From Dryococelus australis (taxonomy: Eukaryota > Arthropoda > Insecta > Phasmatodea > Phasmatidae), in the NCBI GenBank assembly GCA_029891345.1, contig CM057003.1:10668209-10732208 (forward strand): DNA of 64,000 nucleotides, written 5' to 3'. Positions 13,037-23,934 of the stretch are shown in pieces. The position numbers and the translations under genes are program-made. A model generated the notes under the pieces. It made no database searches and was not told the DNA's origin. It worked only from the letters and a program-made list of their open reading frames with translations. Position 1 is the stretch's first letter, and the number at the start of each line of letters is the position of its first letter.

Positions 13037-13935
13037 AATTTTCGTAATCAAATTCATGACCGGACATTAAAAATCAAAACCCTGCATGCCAGTTCAGAGC
13101 CTTGCGCGTAGTGGCTATGGCGCAATTCACGGGCATAACACTGTAACCCTTATCACTCCCGCACTTATTGGCCTCAAATACGGAAAGTAACTTCCAGCTG
13201 GCAAGCCAAGTGGCGGCTAGTAACTTTCTCTTTACTTTGCTAGTAAGATGAACCATTTCAATTGGTGTGTTATAAAAAAATGAAGTAAATCGCGCGATGT
13301 TATATGGCTGGTTCACAATCAAAATACAAAAAGACAGAGGAAATAACATAGCAGTATAACATTTATACAACCAGACTTCTAGAGCGTAATTGAATCACAA
13401 TATTATGTATTATTTTTAGCTAATGATATTTTGCGACGAGTCTGAAATGATTTGGCAGTAATGGCAAACAACGGATTTTCGTAACAGGTTTTGATACTGT
13501 GTCGAAAATTGACAGTTATTTAAAATATTTAGCACTTTTGCTTTTCTATAAACTCTTTGCTTTTTCTGTAAATATTTGGATAAACTTTAAAAACTGCTGC
13601 TAGTAAACTGCACCTCTACTTTATTCTAAATTTATATATTGCAACATTTTTCCGTTATTGCAACACAACTATTCTTCAGATCAAAATTGAAAATTTCGAT
13701 AAACAATTTATGCTCTACTCCGATTGGCTGTTGCCCTATGCGCCTGCACAAGGAAGGAAAAATGTAACAATTTCCTTTGTGTGCTGTCAAGACCTTTCTG
13801 CACACGACCTGTTATGTGCAAGTTGTGTATCAATAGGTTCGAAAACATGGCGCTCAATGCTTGTGTACACGACCAATGTTCTGTGGTTACTGTAATGCTT
13901 TCAATTGTGAAACAAGCTTAAGCCGTGGAATATTC
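13037..13935. other. Gene-free stretch
   Basis: No supported feature. A Cys-rich 65-codon plus ORF (13724-13921) has several CxxC-like spacings but matches no zinc-finger pattern I can name. Confidence 0.4.
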
Positions 13936-14225
13936 TGCGCGCTGTTCACGGTAAACTGAGCACTTTTGAAAGCGCTGCTTAAGATCTACTTGTATGCGTG
14001 ATGTGTATTCCTATACCATACGTAAAATTAAAATTCCCAGGGTCCAGATCACTTCGTCCATGCGTCGGTCAAGTGAAACTGTGAAATGCTTACTCTTATG
14101 TGTAATAAGAAAAAGTATTTGTAAATTTTTACCTTGTACTTTAAATTCAACGTTAGGACATGGAGTTAATTAGCTTACGTCTAAATCAACTTCAAAAGTT
14201 GCACGTGATTGTGACTGTAATAATA

Positions 14226-14794
14226 CACTATCTACCAAAAATTAATTGGGCACCTGTCCACAATGTTTACTCTGTGGTTGTCACCCCATTAGAATCTCGC
14301 AGGGCCACCTCTTGCGGCTATAACAGCAGCCACCCTGTCTGGCATGCTCTCTACGAGTGTTTGCAGGACATCCACATGGATTCGTCGCCATTCCTCTTGC
14401 AACCATTCCATGAGTTGAGCAATGGATTTTTGCCGCGTCTGACGAGCCCTCACCCAGCGATCCAATTCGTCCCAAAGATGTTCTATAGGGTTGAGGTCGG
14501 GGCTCTTGGCGGGCCAGTCCAATCGGCGAACATTGTTGTCGGCGTACCACTGCATAGTAGCTCTTGGAACATGGCACCTGGCATTATCGTCCTGAAAGTA
14601 ACACGGGTCCATTCCGCAAAAATGCCACAATGTTGGGGGCATTTCATTATTCAGAAAGTTACAATAGGCCTCTGTGTTCATGCGACCTCGAATAAATACC
14701 AGCGGTCCTACGCCGAAGGCCGTGAAACACAAGTCAACTGACGTACTGAAATACCTATCTTCACGGGTGACCAATTACTTTTTGGTAGATAGTG
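14226..14794 (-). mobile_element. Internally deleted Tc1-like DNA transposon
   Basis: Terminal inverted repeats start CACTATCTACCAAAAA at both ends and extend to about CAATTGGNCACC. They are flanked by TA (14224-14225 and 14795-14796), the Tc1/mariner target duplication. The 569-bp element keeps only the C-terminal half of the transposase, so it cannot move itself but may be mobilised in trans. It lies inside a family B element. Confidence 0.92.
14289..14774 (-). pseudogene. Tc1-like transposase, C-terminal half
   Basis: About 161 open codons on the minus strand. Contains the second catalytic Asp in YFQDDNARCH, the third acidic residue in SPDLNPIEHLWDELDR (DD34E type), and the C-terminal MPDRVAAVIAARGGPARF. 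The N-terminal DNA-binding region and first Asp are missing: the 5' end runs straight from the TIR into mid-catalytic domain. The frame is intact over this half, implying a fairly recent element or a copy of one. The plus ORF opposite is only a shadow. Confidence 0.88.
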
Positions 14795-14869
14795 TACATG
14801 CTGCTAGAGGCAGTGACATTTTTCAACTGTTGATTTCAAAAGTGTTCAGTTAATACTGAACAGCCTGCA

Positions 14870-15524
14870 TGCTACGCGGTGTATTGTAGCGGTTGGGGGA
14901 GAGAAACTTGTCTTCGCAGCGGTGCTTGAATCACGTCTCACGGAGCAGCGGGACAGACTGTACTTCTCTGGACCCGGGGATCCACCAGAGGCAGCAGACC
15001 CCCCGCGAACCATTCCCTTCTCCGGGCCAATCTGTATTCCGGCATCTTCAGGTGACCCCCCAGCCACTTGGAACGTACCCTGGTCACGTCCTGACCTCCA
15101 CCGGCAAGTGACCTTCCCCCCTTCCCCCCACCACACCATCCTTCCACCCTTAAACCCACCATCGGTTCCTAAACTGCCTAATCACTGCCCGGTCCACGGC
15201 TGCTGCCCCAGCGTCCGGCCGCGTGGACCAACCTCCCCCGTCACTCCCTCTCGGACAACCATCTCACGCTCCACCTCGCGAAACTGCAAGGAATCTCGTG
15301 CTTCCATTGTCGCTGTTCTCGCTTTGCACAAACAACCCCCCGTGTAACAGAATCCCTTTCACTGGCGACGACACAATACAGGAGAAGTTTAACTACGACT
15401 GATGGCCTGCGAACGGTTTAACATTAAGATGGGCAGACGCTACCGACCGTGGAAATTTTTTCCTCAAATATTCGCAATAAAATTTCGCGACTAGTCATTA
15501 AAAATCAAAATGGCGTAGAGAATA
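14870..15524. other. GC-rich, C-tract-rich patch of unknown nature
   Basis: 14900-15350 is markedly GC-rich for the window, with many CCCC tracts and ORFs open on both strands. Composition resembles the GC patches at 22080-22560 and 29880-30420. No domain recognised; it may be an old repeat or a CpG-rich regulatory block. Confidence 0.35.
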
Positions 15525-15900
15525 AGTGATACTCTCTTCGCGGTTTCATAAACAAACATTTGCAAAATCACCCTATACATGACGAGTTGTTTAGTTATTT
15601 CATAAATGTGCCACGTATTACAAGCGTTTTATACATGTTTTAACATAAAAAGTATTTAATTTTTACTTCAATTAAACCTTCGCTTAAAATCTCTGTATGA
15701 ATGATTACATTTCATATATAGCAAAAAAAAAAAAAAAAAAATCTATGTTGCCAATTCCTAGTAAGGAATAGTTGTCGTACAAAATAATCTTACATTGAGT
15801 GCGCATGAATCTCGTTCGTTGTCCCTTTCGAGTAATTCTACAGAATTGGTTAAGCTTTGTTCGCATGAGGCGGAGGAATGGCTATAACAAGAACGTTTGT
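15525..15900 (-). mobile_element. Family C TIR element, reverse orientation, diverged
   Basis: Starts TCTCTTCGCGGTTTCATAAA and contains GTGCGCATGAATCTCGTTCG, GTAATTCTACAGAATTGG and GCATGAGGCGGAGGAAT, the reverse complement of the family C interior. The right TIR is not clear. An A-run lies at about 15723-15741. Confidence 0.5.
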
Positions 15901-17774
15901 AACTTGTAAAGTTTAAGTTTTATCTGTGGGACGCAAATTTTTAAAATCATGACGAAATATTCTATTACTCATAGGTATAGATGCGGAAATAAAACGGGAG
16001 GGAAAAAATTGTCTTTCTAGATGACTGTAAAGATGTTTCCTATTTCCTGAAAAGATTAGTAAAAAAAAAAAAAATCCGCAAATTATTTTATGGTAGAATA
16101 TAAGTCAATTCAAAATGGCGGGGATCTCTTCCTCCTTATCCAGCGTGACCCGTTGCTAAGTGTGAGATGTTTTGCATCCGTCGAACCTCTGGTTATTGAC
16201 ATCTGTGAGATTACATCTCTGCCAAAAATTGTTTCTAGAAATAACAGGTAAACTCGTGTTAACAATAGAGCGGATATGTTGAAAATAGCTCTGTTCCTTT
16301 TGCGTTGTTTTTGTATTCAGCGCTGTAAATAACCAGCGAAATTTACAAAACTACACTGATATTAAACTACAGCGTGTTCGATCATTTTTGTCCCACAACG
16401 AAACGCTGGGTTTCGTTCCACACACTTGGTTCTCACTGTTAGTTTGGTTGCAATTTTTACACCAGAATGAAGCTGAGTTTAAATGTATTTCAACTGCTTT
16501 CCCGTCCTCCATCGCGGCTTCAAACTGAGCGCGATGAACATGAAAGCTGTTGCTGACTCGAATATACGCCACAACGCGCACGATGGTGTATTTATTATTA
16601 TTCTCGGTTTGTTACTTGCGCTGGAGTAAACTCGCGCCGTTAATTCACCGCTCGGGTTAGTGAAAGTTGCAGACAGCTCAACTGTTATTTCCGCGCACAG
16701 CAAAATTGGAAATGTCAACACACGAAGCTCCAAAGGACCTCCCTACGAGAATAATGGTCATAATGGTCAGAATGCTGTGCACTGCGATATGTAAACTTTA
16801 GTTTCATTCTATTCGAGCACCGCGTTCACTGCATGGCTTCCCGGAAAACAGCCTTGAGTGTCTAAAGTTAAAGTATACGCCATGGCGTAAAATTTACAAC
16901 TACGGTTTTAAATACTACAAAATTTTGTTTGCGTAACTAATAGTAGCTATTTTTTGTTTTCGCCCTTGGAATATTTATGTGATGTAGCTGAGTTTTTCCA
17001 GTAGCTCAATAAGGCGGGTTTTAATTTTATTAAATTATTTAAACAGATCGGATACTTTTAAAACTTGGTAAATTTTGTAATTACCAAATTATTTTTAATA
17101 CAAAACTTATTTCAAGAACGAAAACTAAATTTTTACGAAAACATCGTAGTTACTGACGCATTTAGTTAAAAATTACTGCAGATTAAATCAACTATGGATT
17201 AAGTCAAGAACTCGTAAAATTTTAAGTAAACTATGTTCAAAAATTTAAAATATACTGCAATATTAGGCAGACTCTTAGAAAATATAATATTATATAAATC
17301 TACATAATTATCGCTGTTTTGACAAAACACAAACAGGAGGATAGAATAATTACCACAAAAACCTTCCTTAGAGTTAAATTAGCTATTCGTTTAAGGATTC
17401 ATAACAATAAAGTGCTTTCTAGGTAAAAAATGTGCAAGGAATTTATTGAACGTTTTCTTTTATGTAATAGTTAATGCCAGAAATGTTCAAGGCTTACAAT
17501 TTCCAACATAAAGAGTAATCTTCATAAATCCCATCCTACATACGTGTCATATTTAGTTTCTTAAAAACATTGAATTTAGATGGAGAATTGACACAAGTTT
17601 CCGAGGAATGATAATTGGTATGATTATCATGTAAATATTTACCACTGAAAAAAATTTAAGTCTATGTCCAAGTGCTATCGTAAGTAGTTGACACCTGTTT
17701 TGAAAAGTTCCATTATCCAACAAAATAATTTGATTTTCTGAAAATTTTGTGATGAACGAACTTAAAAAATACAC
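15901..17774. other. Gene-free stretch
   Basis: No supported gene. Two overlapping minus ORFs (16351-16581, 16479-16733) occupy a less AT-rich patch but show no domain. The remainder is very AT-rich. Confidence 0.4.
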
Positions 17775-17957
17775 TATTGTATTGGGTATTTTAACGCCAC
17801 CTGGTTTTTATGCTTGAAAGCTTAGCAGGGCGCGGCTTACATACTGACTTATAATCCAAGTTAAATTAACACCCAGTTCTTGCCGGGGACTCGAACCCAG
17901 AGCCTACCGCCCCCACGAGATCGGTGGCGCACCAACCGACTGCGCCACGGGATGTCG
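17775..17957 (-). repeat. tRNA-headed SINE, second family
   Basis: On the minus strand from 17957: GTGGCGCAGTCGGTTGGTGC (A box) and GGTTCGAGTCC (perfect B box), spaced like a tRNA, followed by a non-tRNA body reaching about 17775. Read as a SINE rather than a tRNA gene because the acceptor stem is not paired and a body follows. It probably carries an internal RNA polymerase III promoter. Confidence 0.6.
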
Positions 17958-19132
17958 GATAAAATAAGTAATTAAATGTACAAGAAATATATTGTGCCCT
18001 GTAGAGGTGGTATTGTGAACCAGTTTAACAGCAACTAATAGAGTTATTCTAGGATTATTACATGAAGATTTAATTTGATTAGGCAAAAACTAATAATGTG
18101 GTTGCTGAAGCTATTGCTACGGATTTTAATATTTTTATAAGTTGCTGCCAGTATGCGAAATTTACTTTGAGTTGGTAAAAATATTCATAAATTTGCCACT
18201 TAACTAACAGGGTAACATAGGCTAATTTTAAACGTCGAAATGACATTTTATAAAATAATATATCCTTTTCATAACGGTACTGTATATCGAGTTCGGTGAT
18301 ACTCGGTTCCAAGTTTACGAAAAATTATAAAATACCCTTTGTTTTTAAGTTGACACCATCTCCCGCAACCACCAAAATGGCGGTTGAATGCTGTTGGTAG
18401 TGTATAAAATAAATAATTACTTGTTTCGTTGTCATACTAAGTTTGATCCCAATTTTACAAATTAATCTTCAGGTAAGTTAAATCACATTAAAATACGAGA
18501 TAAAGCGTTTATTACCTAAACATCGAGAGTAAAATATAATAATATATATATGTTCATATGTATATATATATTCATATGTATATACGAGGTAACACCTGCT
18601 GAGTTAGTTTAAGAGTGTACCCTGAGGAGCAACATTCACTAACGAAGTCATCGGCGCATGCTTATTTCTACGACGACGCCAGCAGCCTTGTCAACCTCCT
18701 GAAAGCAGGCAGCCCACTGAGAACGTTACACAAGTTGGTTGCATGTAAGTAGGGGCTGTTTGTAGCTTGCGCGTAGGCTATTCTGACGTCACACCGGATG
18801 AGCACGCCGAAGGAATTACAGGCCTTGCCATTCACCGTATGTAACATCAAAGGTTGTAAACCTGCTAGCCTGACCATCTGGCTGTCACAGCACACATTCT
18901 ACTGGCGCTTCGCACAGGCTGCAGTAAGCGGCTACGCTGCATCGAAACAACTGACACTTGAACTCGGTGTTATTTCGGAATCTGATGCTGTGACAAGATG
19001 AAATCTGTAAGCGCAAGTAGATTTAGCGGATATGCACCTAGCGTATAATGCTGCTAGCGGGAAACATGGGATGTCACTCTACATGTGTAAATATTTGAAT
19101 CCCATGGGACGTACCACATTGCGTCACATTTG
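17958..19132. other. Gene-free stretch
   Basis: AT-rich to 18650. The region 18650-19010 is less AT-rich, with a 67-codon plus ORF (18798-19001) and a minus ORF over the same DNA, neither recognisable. CAG|GTAAGT, a strong donor, occurs at 18475 after AAAATGGCGG (18376), but no coding frame joins them. Confidence 0.35.
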
Positions 19133-19569
19133 CTAAAGGCTGTTCGCGATTAAGTGAGCACTTATGAAATCAACCTTAGAAAAAAAGTCACTATCCCTAC
19201 CTGCATATATTTTAACGCGTGAACTGAGTGACATGCGTTGGTAACGATGAATGTAGAGTTGGTAACGATGAATGGAAAGTAGTTCCATAACTTACTGTCA
19301 ATTGAAAAGTGTCAGGTAACAATTTGTGATAACTTAAATTATTTATTTCACTTTCTGTTTTTTTACTGCATCCAAGTGTAAAAATGAACAGATTTGCAAA
19401 ACATTTTCTTTTGTAATAATTTCACAGCTGCACTTGCCGACGCATGAATAAATTGACAAGGCCCATGGCAATGTTAATTTCGCATAAGGCGGAAGAATAA
19501 ACAATGCGCATACAAGTAGATCTTAAGCAGGGCTTCCAAAAGTGCTCGTTTTACCGTGAACAGCCTATA
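19133..19569 (+). mobile_element. Family B long form (B1), best complete copy
   Basis: Left end AAAGGCTGTTCGCGATTAAG and right end TTTTACCGTGAACAGCCTATA are inverted. Interior landmarks: CCTGCATATATTTTAAC, TTGGTAACGATGAATG, TTGTGATAACTTAAATTATT, AATAATTTCACAG, GCATACAAGTAGATCTTAAG. 437 bp, non-autonomous. Used here as the B1 reference. Confidence 0.75.
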
Positions 19570-20100
19570 CCATTGTTCAGTGATCACGGGATACAGAGTC
19601 AGGAGCTAAACGGAAACATGACACTGGGCACGGATTATTTTACTCCACAGTTTGATGACATCTTTGCGTCCCTCGAAGAGTCGCCATTCACCAAACCCGA
19701 TGCTCTGTATACGGCATGAACTCTAGTTAATGAGCTGTGACACGTGTCCTACATGCGCAATAATTACATAATTATCTCCTACATAAAATTGCAGATTGCA
19801 AAGTCAGAGCAATTTTCTTCCACGCTGGCTACAATTCGCTTAGTGGTCTTTGCGAAGGTACAATATCGAGCCATGCTTCTCTACAGTCCCGAGGCGGTCA
19901 AACGAGCACGCTGTTTATAACCAGAAAGACGCATGAGGGCAGGAAACAACCCAGACAGTACCCACATATGAAAATGTAACCAGAGGTTTTGTGTGAACAA
20001 TCGGGCAGTTGCTTCGCGCTGATCATCTCATTGGGCCATTACGTTTGTCTACATTGCTCAACGAAGTTGACTACCGAAGTTCCGTTGAGCACACATATCA
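19570..20100. other. Stretch leading into a transposase relic
   Basis: Plus ORF 19504-19719 crosses the B1 end and is not a gene. The rest has moderate GC and may include undetected 5' parts of the transposase relic that follows. Confidence 0.35.
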
Positions 20101-20240
20101 CAGCTGATGAATGATGTTCCGTGTAACGTGCGTATGCAGTTATGGTTTCAGCATGACGGCGCACCAGAACATTATGGCCCGAGACGTGCGAGAATATCTG
20201 GATATAGCACACTGAGCAATGGAGCTGGTTGAGCGATGAC
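20101..20240 (+). pseudogene. Tc1/mariner-superfamily transposase relic
   Basis: The plus frame from 20101 reads QLMNDVPCNVRMQ then LWFQHDGAPEHYG. This is the conserved block around the second catalytic Asp (WFQHDGAPxHF) of a Tc3/mariner-like transposase group common in insects. Downstream (VREYLDIAH) shifts frame and stops. Only this catalytic-core scrap is recognisable. Confidence 0.65.
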
Positions 20241-21887
20241 CTCGTAGCTTGACCACTACGTTCGCCTGACATGACTACCCTAATTTTTCTTTATTTTTTT
20301 TCATTTTGCTGACATTTTAAAACCTTATTGTACGAAATTCCAGTCGAAAGCTACGACGAGAAGCTATCTGAGATTTAAAAAAATGCTTTTGACAGGATGT
20401 CTCATTCAAAAAGTATTTGGAAAGGGCACGACGATTCATGAAACAAAGCTGTTGCCTGTGCACAGAATTTACTGGACAGTACTTTAAAAAAACTCTTATA
20501 AGAAATAATAATGTTTACTGATATATTATTTTTAATAAACGCAATATTTTTTTAAATGGCAATTCTGAGTTTTCTTGCGTACATTTAATATCTGCGTGCA
20601 GCAAATGGCCTGGCCAAAAAACATATGCAAATGAGTGGAATTTTCTTGCCTCGGCAAATTCAGCGAGTAAAACAAATTATAAAGGCGTGGATCATACACG
20701 ATAAATGCAATTACTAGAACATGTAGGCGTATATTCCTCGCTCACGTAGTGAAATATCTCTCTACGTTGAACTGACGACTACCTGTAGAGTTACAAGCTT
20801 TCATTTATTCACAAAATTACATTTGTAAATCTACAGTATTCGCACGAGCACAAGTCAATCCTCTGAGCAGATGACATGAAAACTATTTTATTACAAACGT
20901 TAAGTTAAAAGGATGAAAACATTATGCCAATCACTATTTCTGGCTTATTGCTCATAGAAAGCTGACAATTTATGTCATTTAATTTCCACTATAATCTGAC
21001 GAATAATTTTTGCAACTTCTGCTGTAATAAAAGAAAAATTTCGAGACAGGATTTCCAAAGTTAATTAGTACCGATTCTATTATTTCTTATGTGTATATTA
21101 TTTCTTAAGTATATGTATTGAATATCAAGCAATAATTTTCAGAGAATATATTTAATCCTTAATTCATAATTGTAAAACTGTACAACAATATTACTCATTC
21201 AGCATTACATTAGTATTTTGGTTGGGCTCGCTGTCAGGAAATAAAAGAGCGTTAATGTCATTTCAATAATCCAACAATTCAACTGAGTCAAGAGAACTTG
21301 TATTTAATTTTAGGAATGTGTGAAACTAACGCGACGCAACGCAGTTTTTGCGTTGGATAAGCGTACTTCGCAAGTTCAATAGACACCTAACGCGTGGATT
21401 TTAATTCGGACTCGAATAAGAGACCTTCATTGAAGGAAAGACCCTGCTTATCACGATAATAACCTACATAATTATATTTAATGTGCCAAAGGTTCGTTTA
21501 TAGTTGTTCTTCTAGAAAAACTCCTGCTTATTTTGAATCACTTGACACCGAAAGATTCGTTTCGGCCAACAACTTGTTTATGTGTGGCCATAAAAAAATC
21601 ATGCCATTTCTCTTAAAAAAGAGTTTGTCGGCTAAACAAAATCTGTACTGTCATAAAAATGTTGGTTTGCTATAAAATATATACGTTTGTGAGATGACAA
21701 AAATTTTCCTGAAAACTAAATTACTAACTAAATATATATATATTTTTTAAATTACAACTGCAACGAACATTTCTCTCGATGTAAAGAGAGATTCCGGTGA
21801 AGCATTGCGTGTAGAAAGAGAATATATTATTTTTAAATTGTTTAGCATACGTCTAAAAGCAAAAATATCAACTTTTTAAGAGAAGGA
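20241..21887. other. Gene-free AT-rich stretch
   Basis: Nothing recognised. A 64-codon plus ORF (21481-21675) is unremarkable. Confidence 0.45.
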
Positions 21888-22076
21888 ATGTTCCCAATTG
21901 TGAATGGAGGTGACGGGCGATACGGAAGTGATGCAGCGTTGACTCCGGATCGCTTGAGTTCACACCTCGACCAGGAGGTTCGCGACCTGGAGTCGAAGCT
22001 CGTGGCTGCGTGCCGACTGTTGGAGGGAAACCAGGGTCGTAACTACATGCAGCTTCTCTCGACGTCACCGTGCTGA
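21888..22076 (+). CDS. Possible exon or small ORF, coiled-coil-like
   Basis: Sixty-two codons from ATG 21888 to TGA at 22074. The middle reads as an amphipathic helix (LDQEVRDLESKLVAACRLLE), and third positions favour G/C (CTG GAG TCG AAG CTC GTG), as in the AKR exons and unlike the flanks. A pyrimidine-containing ACTTTTTAAG precedes it and GCAG|GTAAAC follows at 22089, but a stop lies between. I do not recognise the protein. It could be an exon of an undetected gene or part of the adjacent GC-rich block. Confidence 0.3.
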   Translation: MFPIVNGGDGRYGSDAALTPDRLSSHLDQEVRDLESKLVAACRLLEGNQGRNYMQLLSTSPC

Positions 22077-23091
22077 ATGCGTAAGCAGGTAAACTTGGAC
22101 CCCTCCCTCTTCCTACCCCTTCGCGCAGGAACCCCCTGCGACGCCACCTACCCGTCAAACTCCACCCCTTGCCAGGAGGAACTGTCAGAATCCTGACTCC
22201 CGACTGACGTGGGATGGCTTGTGCCGCGCGGAGTTCCGGCTGATCAGCACTCCAGTCAGTTGAGCGAGAGGTGGGGTGAAGAGCGTTGCCAGACAAAGCC
22301 CCCTGCTTCAACCCTCAGGCACTCCCACCCTCTCTCTCTCTCTCTCTCTCTCGTCTTCCCCTGCCGATCCCAATTAGCTATTCCGGACGGGTCGTGCCCC
22401 GTACCTGTCTCATACGGGACGTGACGCTAGTATTCAATTAATAATAACGCTCCGGAGAACCTTCTGCAAGGGGCTAGCACGCAACGTCCTCCCCCCTCCC
22501 TCTCGGCCCCCATAATCACCTGGCCCATCATCCTGCCGTCGGAGGCAGGTACGGCCCAAGGTCTAAGGCGGCTCTATGGACCATGTTTCAAAACAGCTAT
22601 GAGCAATAAGTCACTACTTCCTCCTTCCAAGCCTGCATCTTCCCATCTAGCTATTCTCCCCCACCTCTCTTTCTTCCTTTATCCCCACTTCGTACTCCTC
22701 GTCATCAGATTTATGCTCTTCAATCCCTTCAGGTGGGTCTTCCTCTATTCTATTTGTCTTCCTGGATGGCCTCATAATTTCAGTACTTCAAAAACTCATT
22801 TCACGATGTCCTAAAACTCGATCATAAAATAACGCATCGTTAGGGATAGGTAGTTTCAACCTAATGAAATAGGTAATACGTATGTGGTAGTTCATGTAGC
22901 GGTAAATGCCTCCCAGTGTTACAAAATATTACTGTACTTTATTTCTGTCTGCGGCTTCGCCCGCGCGTACTACGCCAAGCAACTACTGATTTCCTTTACC
23001 CATGGACCTCTTCGTAGACCACATTAGTGATGTTCACCTCAGGAGCTGGGATTACCAGTTGCTAGATGAGCTTACTGCGGAGCAGGCCACA
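22077..23091. other. GC-rich patch then AT-rich DNA
   Basis: 22080-22560 is GC- and C-tract-rich with a CT microsatellite at 22329-22352. A minus ORF (21868-22311) covers it without recognisable domain. Nothing identified after 22560. Confidence 0.35.
22329..22352. repeat. CT microsatellite
   Basis: Twelve uninterrupted CT-type dinucleotides. Confidence 0.9.
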
Positions 23092-23793
23092 TATAATCAA
23101 TTCACATTTACTGCCATCCATTCTGAAGCCCTACTTAAGTTCTGATTTTAGGATATTCCTCCGTCGCGTGCAAACAATTGCGCAGCCAATTATAGCGAGT
23201 AAGTGAAGTTATTTGGGTGGCTCTTAACATCGAGGTCTTTTGAGCCAACGAGGGTGATTGAAGTGAACGTGGAGCGGCGCCGGAAAGAAGGGGCGGGGGG
23301 AAACGGGAGATCCCCGAGAAAACCCGCTGCACAACGGCACATCGTCCGGCACGATTCCCACTTGCGAAAATACGGTGATCCGGCCGGGGATTGAACCCGG
23401 TTTGCCTTGGTGGGAGGCGAGCGTGCTAATCGCCCAGCCATCGCGGCCTACGCAGCCAATTATAGAGAAATTCACCAGATGGAGAACATACCGCATTCGT
23501 GCGCACTCATTCCGTCAGTATGTTGACATAAGAACTATTTCTTAATAGGCGTTACCAACATACCTATTTTCTCCCCGCTTTTATTAATATTAATTATAAA
23601 ATAAATATTCAAATTTATGGATAAAATATATGTAACAGTTGAACTGACCAAAAATAAAGTACTTTTAAGTTACCGCGAGTATAAAACGTTTCTGATATGA
23701 GAAATATTTTGGAAACAACGGAACATGCCATGCATGGGGTAGTTTTTCAAAGGTTTGGTTCGTAAAGTGTTAAGATACCGCGAATAGACTGTA
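23092..23793 (+). mobile_element. Family C TIR element interrupted by SINE-A
   Basis: Left end TATAATCAATTCACATTTAC and right end CCGCGAATAGACTGTA. Collinear with 31976-32402 (GGATATTCCTCCG, CTATTTCTTAATAGGCGTTAC, CATGCATGGGG...TTTTTCAAAGG). Subtracting the SINE and one target duplication leaves 432 bp against 427 bp in the reference copy. Confidence 0.75.
23196..23450 (-). repeat. SINE-A copy with 15-bp target duplication
   Basis: Flanked by CGCAGCCAATTATAG at 23181-23195 and 23451-23465, an exact target-site duplication of the kind made by LINE machinery. On the minus strand the head is GCGATGGCTGGGCGATTAGC (A box) and GGGTTCAATCCCCGG (B box). Then come TTTTCGCAAGTGGGAATCG, TTTTCTCGGGGATCTCCCGT, CTCGATGTTAAGAGCCACCC, and a short CACT-type tail. 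255 bp, no long coding frame. Confidence 0.93.
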
Positions 23794-23934
23794 GCTCCCT
23801 ATGCGAGACGCATTCCTCTCTGAAGTCTATCCCTGCCACCTTCGGCGACCGTACCTTGACCTCACTAACAGTTACAGCAAAATAGACATTGAGAGGGAAT
23901 TGCCGCAGTCGCTTTCACTCGGAACGGTTTTCCG

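Larger units (their letters stand above)
13936..14869 (+). mobile_element. Family B element split by a Tc1-like insertion
   Basis: Left end GCTGTTCACGGTAAACTGAG at 13941 and right end CAAAAGTGTTCAGTTAATAC...AACAGCC at 14837-14866 are the two family B termini. Removing the Tc1-like element (14226-14794 plus one TA) leaves about 360 bp, the size of the B1 copy at 1910-2269. Confidence 0.65.

Noticed and set aside
12685-13067. ORFs of 113-120 codons on both strands
   Set aside because: Consist of SINE-A and the TA/GA/CA microsatellite.
14160-14741. 193-codon plus-strand ORF
   Set aside because: Antisense shadow of the Tc1-like transposase C-terminal half; it also crosses the TIR.
14893-15347. 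Pro/Ser-rich 141-codon ORF
   Set aside because: C-tract-rich low-complexity DNA is open on both strands; no family match or splice signals.
17880-17957. tRNA gene on the minus strand
   Set aside because: A and B boxes are good, but the acceptor stem does not pair and a SINE body follows.
23190-23496. ORFs giving peptides such as GFLGDLPFPPAPSF and FRKWESCRTM
   Set aside because: They are translations of SINE-A; the same peptides appear at other SINE copies (28715, 44315, 40762). Not genes.
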